From positions 1-22,641 of IMG/VR virus record IMGVR_UViG_3300008110_000554: a stretch of 22,641 nucleotides of DNA; one strand, given 5' to 3'. Under the pieces are notes generated by a model. That model saw only the letters and a program-made list of their open reading frames with translations. It ran no database searches and had not been told where the DNA came from. Shown piece after piece: positions 13,921-21,192 of this stretch. The position numbers and the translations under genes are program-made. The DNA comes from a virus. Within the stretch, counting starts at the first letter, position 1; every line of letters begins with the position of its first letter.

Positions 13921-14617
13921 TTGGGATATTGACTCTATCCGAATCTCCGGAGGGAAAAAAAGTTAGATCTACATCTGGTTGGAAATTCTTAATATGAGAT
14001 CTTAATGACTTAGCATCTCGAGCTAATAAATGTTTATCTACAAACTCTCGAATTACTTTAGTCTCTCGATTTCCAGCAACAGAAGTAATCATATATTTTA
14101 AACGAGTAGACAATTCAGGCGAATTATCCTTGTTAATTTTTTTAAGGCCTTCTAATTCACGGTTAATATTACTTTCATCGCGATGTTGAAGTAGCTTAAA
14201 TGTAATTTCCGTTTTAGAAAATGGAAATGTATAAGAGAATTCATTTACACCTGGGGTGAATAAAGATTCGTCTAATGGTTTAGAATCTAATTGAGATAAA
14301 TCAACTGTATGAGTTTCTCCATCATATTCAAATGTATATTCACTTCCATATCCCAAAATACGAGAAGCAACCATGACTGCATTTTTATCTCCCACAATCA
14401 AATCATCGTAATTAATTGGAGTTACAATTAATGCTTTCATTAATTTATCAATTGCAGTACCGTTTTTGATATAGTTTGAGTTAAGAAGAATATCTTCTTC
14501 TTTAGCGGTCATGTATTTCATTTCAACATAACCTTGAGCTAATGGACTTTCAGGGGGATAAACTAAACCTTTTGAAGGCAATTCAATTTTTTCAGTTGGG
14601 ATTTTAAATTCTTCCAT
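13886..14617 (-). CDS. gp26: gp26-family (T4 baseplate protein) / tail assembly protein
   Basis: 243 residues. The N-terminal signature KIELPSKGLVYPPESPLAQG, followed by VEMKYMTAKEEDILLNSNYI and a helix with TAIDKLMKALI, is that of the T4 gp26-type baseplate protein family; these proteins are involved in hub assembly and occupy the chaperone position upstream of the tape measure. The middle carries a GYGSEYTFEYDG strand pair and the C-terminal half is charged and helical (RELEGLKKINKDNSPEL). The last codons, ending FFWPDLD, overlap an out-of-frame ORF that lacks a good start of its own. Start ATG 14617-14615; the leader lacks the TTATAAATAT motif present before several neighbours. Confidence 0.78.
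   Translation of the reverse strand: MEEFKIPTEKIELPSKGLVYPPESPLAQGYVEMKYMTAKEEDILLNSNYIKNGTAIDKLMKALIVTPINYDDLIVGDKNAVMVASRILGYGSEYTFEYDGETHTVDLSQLDSKPLDESLFTPGVNEFSYTFPFSKTEITFKLLQHRDESNINRELEGLKKINKDNSPELSTRLKYMITSVAGNRETKVIREFVDKHLLARDAKSLRSHIKNFQPDVDLTFFPSGDSDRVNIPIGIKFFWPDLD
13903..13962 (-). other. candidate programmed frameshift region (two T7 runs)
   Basis: The coding strand holds T7 runs at 13961-13955 (frame: ACT TTT TTT CCC) and 13909-13903 (frame: AAG TTT TTT TGG), both inside the region where the gp26-like frame and the +1 frame are open together. The +1 frame opens right after a TAA at 13965-13963. A -1 shift at the second run would meet a TGA within three codons, so only +1 or -2 is productive. 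Confidence 0.45.
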
Positions 14618-14658
14618 AATTTTTATTTGTTATAACTTAATTGTCTTATATACATATA

Positions 14659-15030
14659 TTAAAGAGCAGAAATATTATCAGGATTTACATTATATGATAA
14701 TACTCCTTCTACTTTTAATATAGCTTTGCGGATATCTTCCATTTTTGAACGGTCGAACCCGCTAGATGCAATCCATGGGTGACCATCTACTTTAATAGTC
14801 ATTATAGATTGGAATTTTTCTGTATCTTGCTCGCTATACTCCATTGGTTCTTTTACAGATGCTACTGTAACACCTGGGATTGAGCGGATATCGGAAAATA
14901 TTTCTTTTTGAGGGCGTTTCTTAATATTGGTAATGAGCATACCTACCATTTTGAACTTGTCTTGGTATTCCTCATTTAGTCGCTTGCTAAGCTCCTCTTT
15001 AACTAACGTACGTAAACTATCTAGTTTCAT
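14659..15030 (-). CDS. small protein of unknown function with a possible ferredoxin-like fold
   Basis: 123 residues, MKLDSLRTLVKEELSKRLNEE at the start (amphipathic helix), then KMVGMLITNIKKRPQKEIFSD, IRSIPGVTVASVKEP, a strand SIMTIKVDGHPW and a closing helix-strand EDIRKAILKVEGVLSYNV. The order strand-helix-strand...strand-helix-strand with I.xIPGV and I..VEGV turns suggests a ferredoxin/ACT-like small fold. I do not know the family. It lies between the T9SS-type secreted protein and the gp26-like gene and has a copy of the leader motif only 4 nt before its ATG (15035-15044), so it starts what may be a separate expression unit. Confidence 0.65.
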   Translation of the reverse strand: MKLDSLRTLVKEELSKRLNEEYQDKFKMVGMLITNIKKRPQKEIFSDIRSIPGVTVASVKEPMEYSEQDTEKFQSIMTIKVDGHPWIASSGFDRSKMEDIRKAILKVEGVLSYNVNPDNISAL

Positions 15031-15034
15031 ATGG

Positions 15035-15044
15035 TTATAAATAT
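15035..15044 (-). promoter_or_regulatory. TTATAAATAT leader motif before the 123-residue gene
   Basis: Minus-strand ATATTTATAA ending only 4 nt before the ATG at 15030. If it were a -10 element, the transcript would begin inside or at the start codon. Confidence 0.5.
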
Positions 15045-15048
15045 TGGC

Positions 15049-17013
15049 CTATCGAATAAGATTAACATTTCCGCTTATAACTTGGTCATTGTCTGTTTCT
15101 TTAAAACCAAATTGAATTTTATATGTGTACAATCCTACAGGACAAGGTGTATTGTTATATGTTCCATCCCAATATTCTACATAGTTATACGATTCATAAA
15201 TTAATTCTCCCCAACGATTATAAATTTCTAAATGAAAATCATATGGGTCAAATCCATTTGTAAATACAGGCTGAAAAACATTGTTATGTTCATTTCCATC
15301 TGGGGTAAAGGTATTTGGAATATAAAACAATAGTTCAGGGCAACGTGCTACTGTAATTGTAGTTTCTTGAATGGGGGAAGCACATCCATTTGAATAATGT
15401 ATTACCGATAAAGGAAACATTCCTGTGTTAGTGAATGCAATTGATATATCATCTTGTTGATACGTTGTACCTATAAACGTCCATTCATTATATCCAGGTA
15501 AGTTAGATAAAGCAGTAAATAAAGTTACTACTGAATCGCCTTCACAAATTTCATAAAATGGATTGTATGGAGAAATTGAATCAAGTGTTGGTTGAGGGTA
15601 TACTGTTACAGTAGTTGTTGTATCAAAAGTACATCCACTCAATGTATATTCATAATTAATAACATTTGTTCCTACTGCGGTTGATGGAAAAAATTCATTA
15701 CCTATAATACCCACACCACTAATGATTCCTCCAACAGGATTTACGTTTAAAATAACAAATTCATCGTATTCACAAAATGGTCCTATAGGATCAATTGTAG
15801 GTAAAATGTTTAAAATAAATAAATCAATAGTTACAGGTAATCCAGTACATCCATTAGCTTCTGGGATTACTTGGATAGCTCCTGGAATAAATCCTGCAGG
15901 GAATGAACTAAAATCTACTGTAACGATATTGGTTCCTTGTCCTGAAGTAATAGGAGCAACACTACTCCACAAGTAATTGTATCCTGCTATTGCAGGTACA
16001 TCATACATTTCGTATGAGCTTAAATAACATATTGTATCTAATCCATTAATAGGACCTAATGATGGAATTGGTGGGCCAGGAACAACTAACACAGTATCAG
16101 GCCCTAAACCAGTACCTCCATTACAAGTAGACCAACCAGCGTTACAAGTTGGGTAAGTTAAATGGCAAGTATATTGAGTTGGTCCATTTGGAGTTACATT
16201 AATAGTAGGACCTGTTCCAATTGGATTTGGGTTTCCAACTTGATACCATGTTAAAGTAGGAGTAACTACTGGTCCTGATGGTGTCCATCTCCAAGCATCG
16301 TTTGTAGCGATCCAAGCAGTTGAGTTTCTACCAGGTACAGCAATTCCTACAGTACCGGCAGCATTATGAATTCCTTGGGTTGCCGTTCCACCTTGCCATT
16401 GTAAACAAGGGGGTTTGTTTTGAATATGGTTTTCGATGTAGTTAGATGATTCATAAATTACAATATGGAATGTACCTTGATTAGAAGTACAACTAAACAT
16501 AGGCATGTTTATCCAACTTACTGTTAACTTTCTACAAGGTGCAACTCCACTTGTTTGATATCTAATTTGCCCTCCAATACCAGGATGCCAATCCTGCCAA
16601 GGACCCATAATACAATTTTTAGGTACTAAAAAATTATTCGTTGGAATAGGTTGGGAGGTAAATGTAGTAGGTTGTCCTGGGGAGAATGAAATCCAACCAT
16701 TTGAACCTACATAAAATTGGGTATATGTTTGTCCAAAGAAACAAAATGTAAACCCAATATTAAATGGACCCTGTTGAGTATCATCACCCATAAACAATTG
16801 AGTGCCTGTATTTGTTTGAGCAACATATGGTATGTTAGAAACACCGTAATTTGTTGTTTGATTGGGGTTTGTGCCTGTACCACATTGACTTAAATTTGCG
16901 GTTAAAGTTGTTGATCCTACACCACAAGGCAATATTTGATCAGGTCCTAAAGCAGGACAATATTGACCATATCCTACAAAGGCCAATAAAAGAAATATAA
17001 ATAGTTTTTTCAT
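15049..17013 (-). CDS. secreted protein with T9SS type B (gliding-motility-type) sorting domain
   Basis: 654 residues, unlike any virion protein around it. It has a Sec signal peptide (MKKLFIFLLLAFVGYGQ, cleavage near residue 16-18). A host-type N-terminal ectodomain (about 60-240) contains GFTFCFFGQTYTQFYVGSNG, IMGPWQDWHPG and IHNAAGTVGIAVPGRNS, segments I associate with surface proteins of Flavobacteriia. Ig/PKD-like repeats with paired cysteines follow (about 250-555). The C-terminal domain (about 558-654) has YIPNTFTPDGNEHNN, LEIYNRWGELIYES, YWDGTYN, PVGLYTYKI and the ending SGNVNLIR, the pattern of the T9SS type B sorting domain. It would be exported by Sec and then by the host's type IX system to the cell surface. 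A terminator separates it from the tail tube gene, so it behaves like a moron. Role unknown: superinfection exclusion, surface modification or host-cell adhesion are possibilities. Confidence 0.88.
   Translation of the reverse strand: MKKLFIFLLLAFVGYGQYCPALGPDQILPCGVGSTTLTANLSQCGTGTNPNQTTNYGVSNIPYVAQTNTGTQLFMGDDTQQGPFNIGFTFCFFGQTYTQFYVGSNGWISFSPGQPTTFTSQPIPTNNFLVPKNCIMGPWQDWHPGIGGQIRYQTSGVAPCRKLTVSWINMPMFSCTSNQGTFHIVIYESSNYIENHIQNKPPCLQWQGGTATQGIHNAAGTVGIAVPGRNSTAWIATNDAWRWTPSGPVVTPTLTWYQVGNPNPIGTGPTINVTPNGPTQYTCHLTYPTCNAGWSTCNGGTGLGPDTVLVVPGPPIPSLGPINGLDTICYLSSYEMYDVPAIAGYNYLWSSVAPITSGQGTNIVTVDFSSFPAGFIPGAIQVIPEANGCTGLPVTIDLFILNILPTIDPIGPFCEYDEFVILNVNPVGGIISGVGIIGNEFFPSTAVGTNVINYEYTLSGCTFDTTTTVTVYPQPTLDSISPYNPFYEICEGDSVVTLFTALSNLPGYNEWTFIGTTYQQDDISIAFTNTGMFPLSVIHYSNGCASPIQETTITVARCPELLFYIPNTFTPDGNEHNNVFQPVFTNGFDPYDFHLEIYNRWGELIYESYNYVEYWDGTYNNTPCPVGLYTYKIQFGFKETDNDQVISGNVNLIR
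15052..15342 (-). other. T9SS type B sorting domain (part of the secreted protein)
   Basis: Encodes about residues 558-654. The hallmark elements are PNTFTPDG (near 566), YNRWGE (near 598), YWDGTYN and a basic C-terminal end LIR. In Bacteroidota such domains are recognised by the type IX translocon and mark surface or secreted proteins. Confidence 0.85.
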
Positions 17014-17017
17014 AGAT

Positions 17018-17049
17018 CTAATATATTAAAAGAAAATAAAAGCCCCAAA
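17018..17049 (-). promoter_or_regulatory. possible promoter of the T9SS-type gene, overlapping the terminator
   Basis: TTTG (17049-17046), 20 nt, TATATTAG (17025-17018), one base off TAnnTTTG, ends 4 nt before the ATG. The TTTG lies in the terminator stem. If real, the mRNA would be nearly leaderless. Confidence 0.25.
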
Positions 17050-17062
17050 TTTCTTTGGAGCT
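17029..17062 (-). terminator. rho-independent terminator after the tail tube gene
   Basis: On the minus strand AGCTCCAAA, loop GAAA, TTTGGGGCT forms a 9-bp stem with one G-T pair (17062-17041). It is followed directly by a T-rich stretch, TTTATTTTCTTT (17040-17029). It lies 28 nt after the tail tube stop codon and before the T9SS-type gene, so it would end late structural transcription and insulate the inserted gene. Confidence 0.8.
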
Positions 17063-17089
17063 CTTATTTATTTATTGTTTAACCTAATA

Positions 17090-17578
17090 TTAGTAATTCA
17101 ATACGCAGTAGTCAGGTTGTACTTCAACAGTAAGTCCTACTATAGTTCCGTCATCATCCCAGCTATAATCGCCAAACCCAGCACTTGTAATAACAGCTCC
17201 TTTAATAATCCATTCAGAAACGATATCACCTACAGGTCCGATAACGTTGAACGTAATATCTTTCTTGTAGAAATCTGAGTAACCATCACGGCCTGTTACT
17301 GATTCGTGGCCTAAACGTACCCATTCCATTACTGCTTGGGCACCACTTGGAGTAATTGCATCATACAATGTAAATGAAATTGTATTCCAAATGGTTTTTC
17401 CTTTCACATAACGTTGAACGTTAATATGATTAAGTGGAACTGGGGTTTGTGATAGAGATATTGCGCTTACACCTTTGACCAAATATGATGGAACACCATC
17501 CATATAAAGGACAAAGCGGTTTGTTTGTTTAGGTTCAAACGCTGTAAAAAATATTTGATTTTGATCTAAAATTGCCAT
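17090..17578 (-). CDS. gp19: tail tube protein (gp19 family)
   Basis: 162 residues, close to T4 gp19 length (163). It starts MAILDQNQIFFTAFEPKQTN and shows the gp19 pattern: FVLYMDGVPSYLVKGVSAIS, PVPLNHINVQRYVKGKTIWN, a SFTLYDAITPSGAQAVMEWV helix and a GAVITSAGFGDYSWDDDG strand pair before the last beta strand. Hexameric rings of this protein stack to form the inner tube of the contractile tail, inside the sheath encoded by the two genes upstream. It is followed by a strong terminator, which fits an abundant structural product at the end of a transcription unit. Start ATG 17578-17576, leader motif at 17600-17609. Confidence 0.9.
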   Translation of the reverse strand: MAILDQNQIFFTAFEPKQTNRFVLYMDGVPSYLVKGVSAISLSQTPVPLNHINVQRYVKGKTIWNTISFTLYDAITPSGAQAVMEWVRLGHESVTGRDGYSDFYKKDITFNVIGPVGDIVSEWIIKGAVITSAGFGDYSWDDDGTIVGLTVEVQPDYCVLNY

Positions 17579-17599
17579 TTTATGTTGTTTAATTCTTTA

Positions 17600-17609
17600 T
17601 TATAAATAT
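17600..17609 (-). promoter_or_regulatory. TTATAAATAT leader motif before the tail tube gene
   Basis: Minus-strand ATATTTATAA ending 21 nt before the ATG at 17578, the longest spacing among the seven exact copies. Confidence 0.55.
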
Positions 17610-17625
17610 CTAAATATTTTATTTT

Positions 17626-19350
17626 TTATCCGGGGAATTCAGCTCCTGTAGGCATTAAGATAAAATCTAACGAAATAAATTCAGCTGTACGTGTTGGTTG
17701 GATATAAATTTGACCGATTAATTGGTTTTGATCAATTACTGCTGGGCCATTGTTTGTATCATCCATAACAACTTTATAAGCATATAATCCTTGTTTTTGT
17801 TGGATTCCTTCTAAATATGGAGTAACTCTTGCGATAAATGAATTTCTGGTTGTGATTGTATTTTGTTCAAACACTACTGTATCTGCAATTTGACGAATAT
17901 AGGATTTTAATTCAATCATTAAACGACGTACATTTACACGATCTAAAGCAGATTGAGATTTTTGTAATGTTTTCTGACCGTATACTACTACACCTTGTTG
18001 AGGTAATGTTGCAATAGGGTTAATATTATTACTGTATAGCGTGTCACGATTACCTTGTGTCAATTTCAATTCAGCTTGAAGAACTGTACTTAATCCACCG
18101 CGGTTAATACCTGCTGGGGCAAACCAAGGGGCAGATACTTTATCGTTAAATGCATATACACCCGGAATTACTGTTGAAGCTGGTACCCATACTTGTTTTC
18201 CTGTTCCTGGATCGATAATACGAACCCAAGGGAAATAAGTTGCAGCATATGAAGTATCACGAGTTTGAGCTTGTATTGTAGCACCTCCTACTGTTGTTCC
18301 GTATACTCCTAAATCCATTACATACATGCTATCACCTCTAGCAATTGTATTATTGATGATGTTTGTAACTTGAGCGGTATGAGTATCATTTAATAAACCA
18401 GGAGCAAATAATAAATTGAATTGATATGCTTCAGCATTACCCATCAATGCAATCATATTATTATAACTAGCACCAATTAATCCTTGAGTGTTAGTTGAAA
18501 TTTTATCATATAAATTGATAGTAGTATTTGCATTTCCTGTAGCACTTGTAAATGAACCACCTGCTGAACCACTACCATTTAATGGAATAGATGCTGTGTA
18601 AGCAGATACTGCAATACCATTTGAATCAAAATAGTTTGGAGTAGGGAAGTTAACTGTTTTAACACGAACATATTGGGACATATTTGGATAACTTCCAGAT
18701 AATTCCATTTGGTTCGTAGAAGAATTGTAGTTTAGTACTTGATCACCAATTACTTGAGAAATGTAACGGTTTGAGTTAGGATCAAGTGTTAAATTGTTCC
18801 ATGATTCTAGTACAGTTTTATTAGCTTCAGTGTCATTACCACGTCTAATTAATACATTAAATGTACCTGATCCAGTATTTGAATTTGTAATCTCCCAACG
18901 AACATTATCAAATGATCCTGAGGTTAAAGATCCAGAAGCTCCAAGCATATTTGAGCCTGAATTATTCATAGTTGTACCTTCAGAAATTGTTTCTAAAACA
19001 AATGAAGCAGAAGTTGCATTTAAGTAATTAGAAATTGTAGTACTTTGAGCTGAAGACCAGTTAGCTGATTCAGTTACTACACGAGCAACTAGTAATGAAG
19101 TTCCTCCGTAATTAAAGTAATTATAAGCAGCAATTGAAGTTAAATAAGAATAAGATTGGCCACCACTAATAAAAGTATCTCCAAATTTTGTTACAAAATC
19201 TGAATATGAGGTTACTAAGGTAGGAGTTTCAATTGGACCTTTAACTGTTGGGCCTATAATAGCGGCACCAGCTTGAACAGGTTGTCCAGTCAAATAAGTA
19301 TTATCTATTTCGCTAATTGCTACTCCAGGGGAAACTGTAAAATTTGCCAT
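17626..19350 (-). CDS. gp18: tail sheath protein, copy 2 (gp18 family)
   Basis: 574 residues of the contractile sheath family. The N-terminal part has SPGVAISEID, AGAAIIGPTVKGPIETPTLV and TSYSDFVTKFGDTF. The C-terminal core has GINRGGLSTVLQAELKLTQG, YGQKTLQKSQSALDRVNVRR, LMIELKSYIRQIADTVVFEQ and IGQIYIQPTRTAEFISLDF. The middle (about 100-280) is variable and Ser/Thr/Asn-rich, where the sheath's protruding domains lie. The protein would polymerise around the gp19 tube and contract on infection. It follows another complete sheath gene by 46 nt and precedes the tube gene by 47 nt. Start ATG 19350-19348, leader motif at 19363-19372. Confidence 0.92.
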   Translation of the reverse strand: MANFTVSPGVAISEIDNTYLTGQPVQAGAAIIGPTVKGPIETPTLVTSYSDFVTKFGDTFISGGQSYSYLTSIAAYNYFNYGGTSLLVARVVTESANWSSAQSTTISNYLNATSASFVLETISEGTTMNNSGSNMLGASGSLTSGSFDNVRWEITNSNTGSGTFNVLIRRGNDTEANKTVLESWNNLTLDPNSNRYISQVIGDQVLNYNSSTNQMELSGSYPNMSQYVRVKTVNFPTPNYFDSNGIAVSAYTASIPLNGSGSAGGSFTSATGNANTTINLYDKISTNTQGLIGASYNNMIALMGNAEAYQFNLLFAPGLLNDTHTAQVTNIINNTIARGDSMYVMDLGVYGTTVGGATIQAQTRDTSYAATYFPWVRIIDPGTGKQVWVPASTVIPGVYAFNDKVSAPWFAPAGINRGGLSTVLQAELKLTQGNRDTLYSNNINPIATLPQQGVVVYGQKTLQKSQSALDRVNVRRLMIELKSYIRQIADTVVFEQNTITTRNSFIARVTPYLEGIQQKQGLYAYKVVMDDTNNGPAVIDQNQLIGQIYIQPTRTAEFISLDFILMPTGAEFPG

Positions 19351-19362
19351 TGTATTTTTTTA

Positions 19363-19372
19363 TTATAAATAT
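19363..19372 (-). promoter_or_regulatory. TTATAAATAT leader motif before sheath copy 2
   Basis: Minus-strand ATATTTATAA ending 12 nt before the ATG at 19350. Confidence 0.55.
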
Positions 19373-19396
19373 CTAAAATTTCCTTAAAATATGCTA

Positions 19397-21169
19397 TTAA
19401 GAAGGAAATGTTGCACCAGTAGGTAATATATTGAAATCAAGTATAATAAATTCAGCTGTTCTTGTTGGTTGTAAATAAATTTGACCAATTAATTGGTTTT
19501 GATCTACAACACTAGGAGGATTATTTGTTTCATCCATTATAACTCTAAATGAAGTTAAGCCTTGTTGTTGTTGAACTAAAGATAAATAAGGATTAACTAA
19601 AGATAAAAAGTTATTTCGTGTGATTTCGTTATTTTGTTCAAATACAAATGTATCTGCTACTTGAGAAATATAGTTTTTAAGTTCAATTAATAAACGACGT
19701 ACATTAACTCGATCTAAAGCAGTAGTTCTTTTTTGGAGCGTTTTTTGTCCAAATACTGTTATTGCAGACCCGTTAGCAGTAGCAACATTTGCAATTGGGT
19801 TTACATTGTTTTTATAAAGTAAATCTCTATTTCCTTGGGTTAATACACGTTCTGTCTTAACAACAGATGTCATTATACCACGGTTAATGCCTGCAGGTGC
19901 AAACCAAGGATAAGCAATAGCATCATTTTGTGCGTATACTCTTGGAATCATGGTTGCTGTAGGAACCCAAACTAAATTAGAAGTATTTGGATCTACTGTA
20001 TATAACCAAGGCCAATAAGCAGCAGCATATGAAGTATCTTTTGTTTGTGCACTAGTAACTACTGGGTTGATATTAGATCCGTATCCTACTACATCGGTTA
20101 CTACCATAAAATCTCCTCTTTGTTGAGCTAAAGTAATCATTTGATTTACTACACTGTTATGTAAAGGGAAATTTGTTGGGTCAGCTATTAAACCTGGGGC
20201 TACTAATAAGTTATAGTTATAGGCATCTTTATTTGCTAATAAAGAAATAGATTCAGTGTATGCGTTAGCTGTTAAACCTTGGATATTAGTATTAGAAATA
20301 TTTTCATAATATGCACCTGGAGTACCAGTTGGGATAATATTTCCTTTTCCATCACCAAATACACCACTTTGAGTTACTGGGATAGATCCTGTATATTGAG
20401 ATTTAGGATTTCCAACATTATCAAAATAGTTTGGAGTAGTTTGGTTTACTTGTTTAACACGAATATAAGAAGATTGATTTGGGTAACTTCCAGACATTTG
20501 AAGATAATACTCTCCATTGTCTTGTTGAATAGTTTCTACTTGGTTTCCAATTACTTTTTCAATATAGTTTGAAGCAAATGGATCAAGTGAAAGAGGACCC
20601 CAAGTTTCTAGAATAGATTGTTGAACACTTGAATCATTTCCTTGACGTAGTACTAATGTAAAAGTTCCACTATTTGTATCAGGAGAAACAATTTGCCATC
20701 TGTAATTTTCTGAGGAACCAGAAAGTAATGTATCATTTGAGCCTGTAGGGCCAACACTATTCATAATAATACCTTCAGATAATGTTTCTAAAACAAAAAC
20801 ATTGGTATTATATGGTGCACCTGCGGGTTGTGCAGATGCAGAAATAAATGATGAAGTAGCAGGAGTCCAATCTGTTGTTGTACTTCCACTTACTACACGA
20901 GTAACTAATAAAGTATTTCCACCACCAGCAAAGTAATTATATGCTGTAATTGATGTTAAAAAAGTATAAGTGCTACTTCCACTAAGAAAAGTAGCACCAA
21001 ACTTATTTAAATAATCTGTATAGGATGTTACTAAAGTAGGGATACCTACTTTACCTTTTACGGTTGGTCCAATTATAGCAGCACCTGCTTGTACAGGTTG
21101 TTGAGTTACAAATGATTGATCGTTCTCTATTGCTAATACACCAGGTGACGAAATAACAGTTTCTGCCAT
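19397..21169 (-). CDS. gp18: tail sheath protein, copy 1 (gp18 family)
   Basis: 590 residues, a tandem paralogue of the next gene. Shared blocks are QPVQAGAAIIGPTVKG, PTLVTSY.D...KFG.TF, APGINRG, a TQGNRD.LY.NN.NPIA segment, GQKTLQK..ALDRVNVRRL and IYLQPTRTAEFIILDF. Conservation is strong at both ends (about 60% by eye over the first 85 residues and higher in the C-terminal core) but weak in residues 110-290, including indels, so the two sheath versions differ mainly in the exposed domain. Both copies are full length with intact C-terminal cores, so neither looks like a decaying copy. Start ATG 21169-21167, with the leader motif at 21183-21192. Confidence 0.92.
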   Translation of the reverse strand: MAETVISSPGVLAIENDQSFVTQQPVQAGAAIIGPTVKGKVGIPTLVTSYTDYLNKFGATFLSGSSTYTFLTSITAYNYFAGGGNTLLVTRVVSGSTTTDWTPATSSFISASAQPAGAPYNTNVFVLETLSEGIIMNSVGPTGSNDTLLSGSSENYRWQIVSPDTNSGTFTLVLRQGNDSSVQQSILETWGPLSLDPFASNYIEKVIGNQVETIQQDNGEYYLQMSGSYPNQSSYIRVKQVNQTTPNYFDNVGNPKSQYTGSIPVTQSGVFGDGKGNIIPTGTPGAYYENISNTNIQGLTANAYTESISLLANKDAYNYNLLVAPGLIADPTNFPLHNSVVNQMITLAQQRGDFMVVTDVVGYGSNINPVVTSAQTKDTSYAAAYWPWLYTVDPNTSNLVWVPTATMIPRVYAQNDAIAYPWFAPAGINRGIMTSVVKTERVLTQGNRDLLYKNNVNPIANVATANGSAITVFGQKTLQKRTTALDRVNVRRLLIELKNYISQVADTFVFEQNNEITRNNFLSLVNPYLSLVQQQQGLTSFRVIMDETNNPPSVVDQNQLIGQIYLQPTRTAEFIILDFNILPTGATFPS

Positions 21170-21182
21170 GTTTATATTTTAT

Positions 21183-21192
21183 TTATAAATAT
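21183..21192 (-). promoter_or_regulatory. TTATAAATAT leader motif before sheath copy 1
   Basis: Minus-strand ATATTTATAAATAAA, ending 13 nt before the ATG at 21169. This copy is palindromic and contains the T4 late octamer TATAAATA in the sense direction too (21187-21180). Confidence 0.6.

Noticed and set aside
15049-17013. Reading the secreted protein as a tail fibre because of its position
   Set aside because: A Sec signal peptide and a T9SS sorting domain would send it out of the cytoplasm before virion assembly, and it has no fibre-type repeats.
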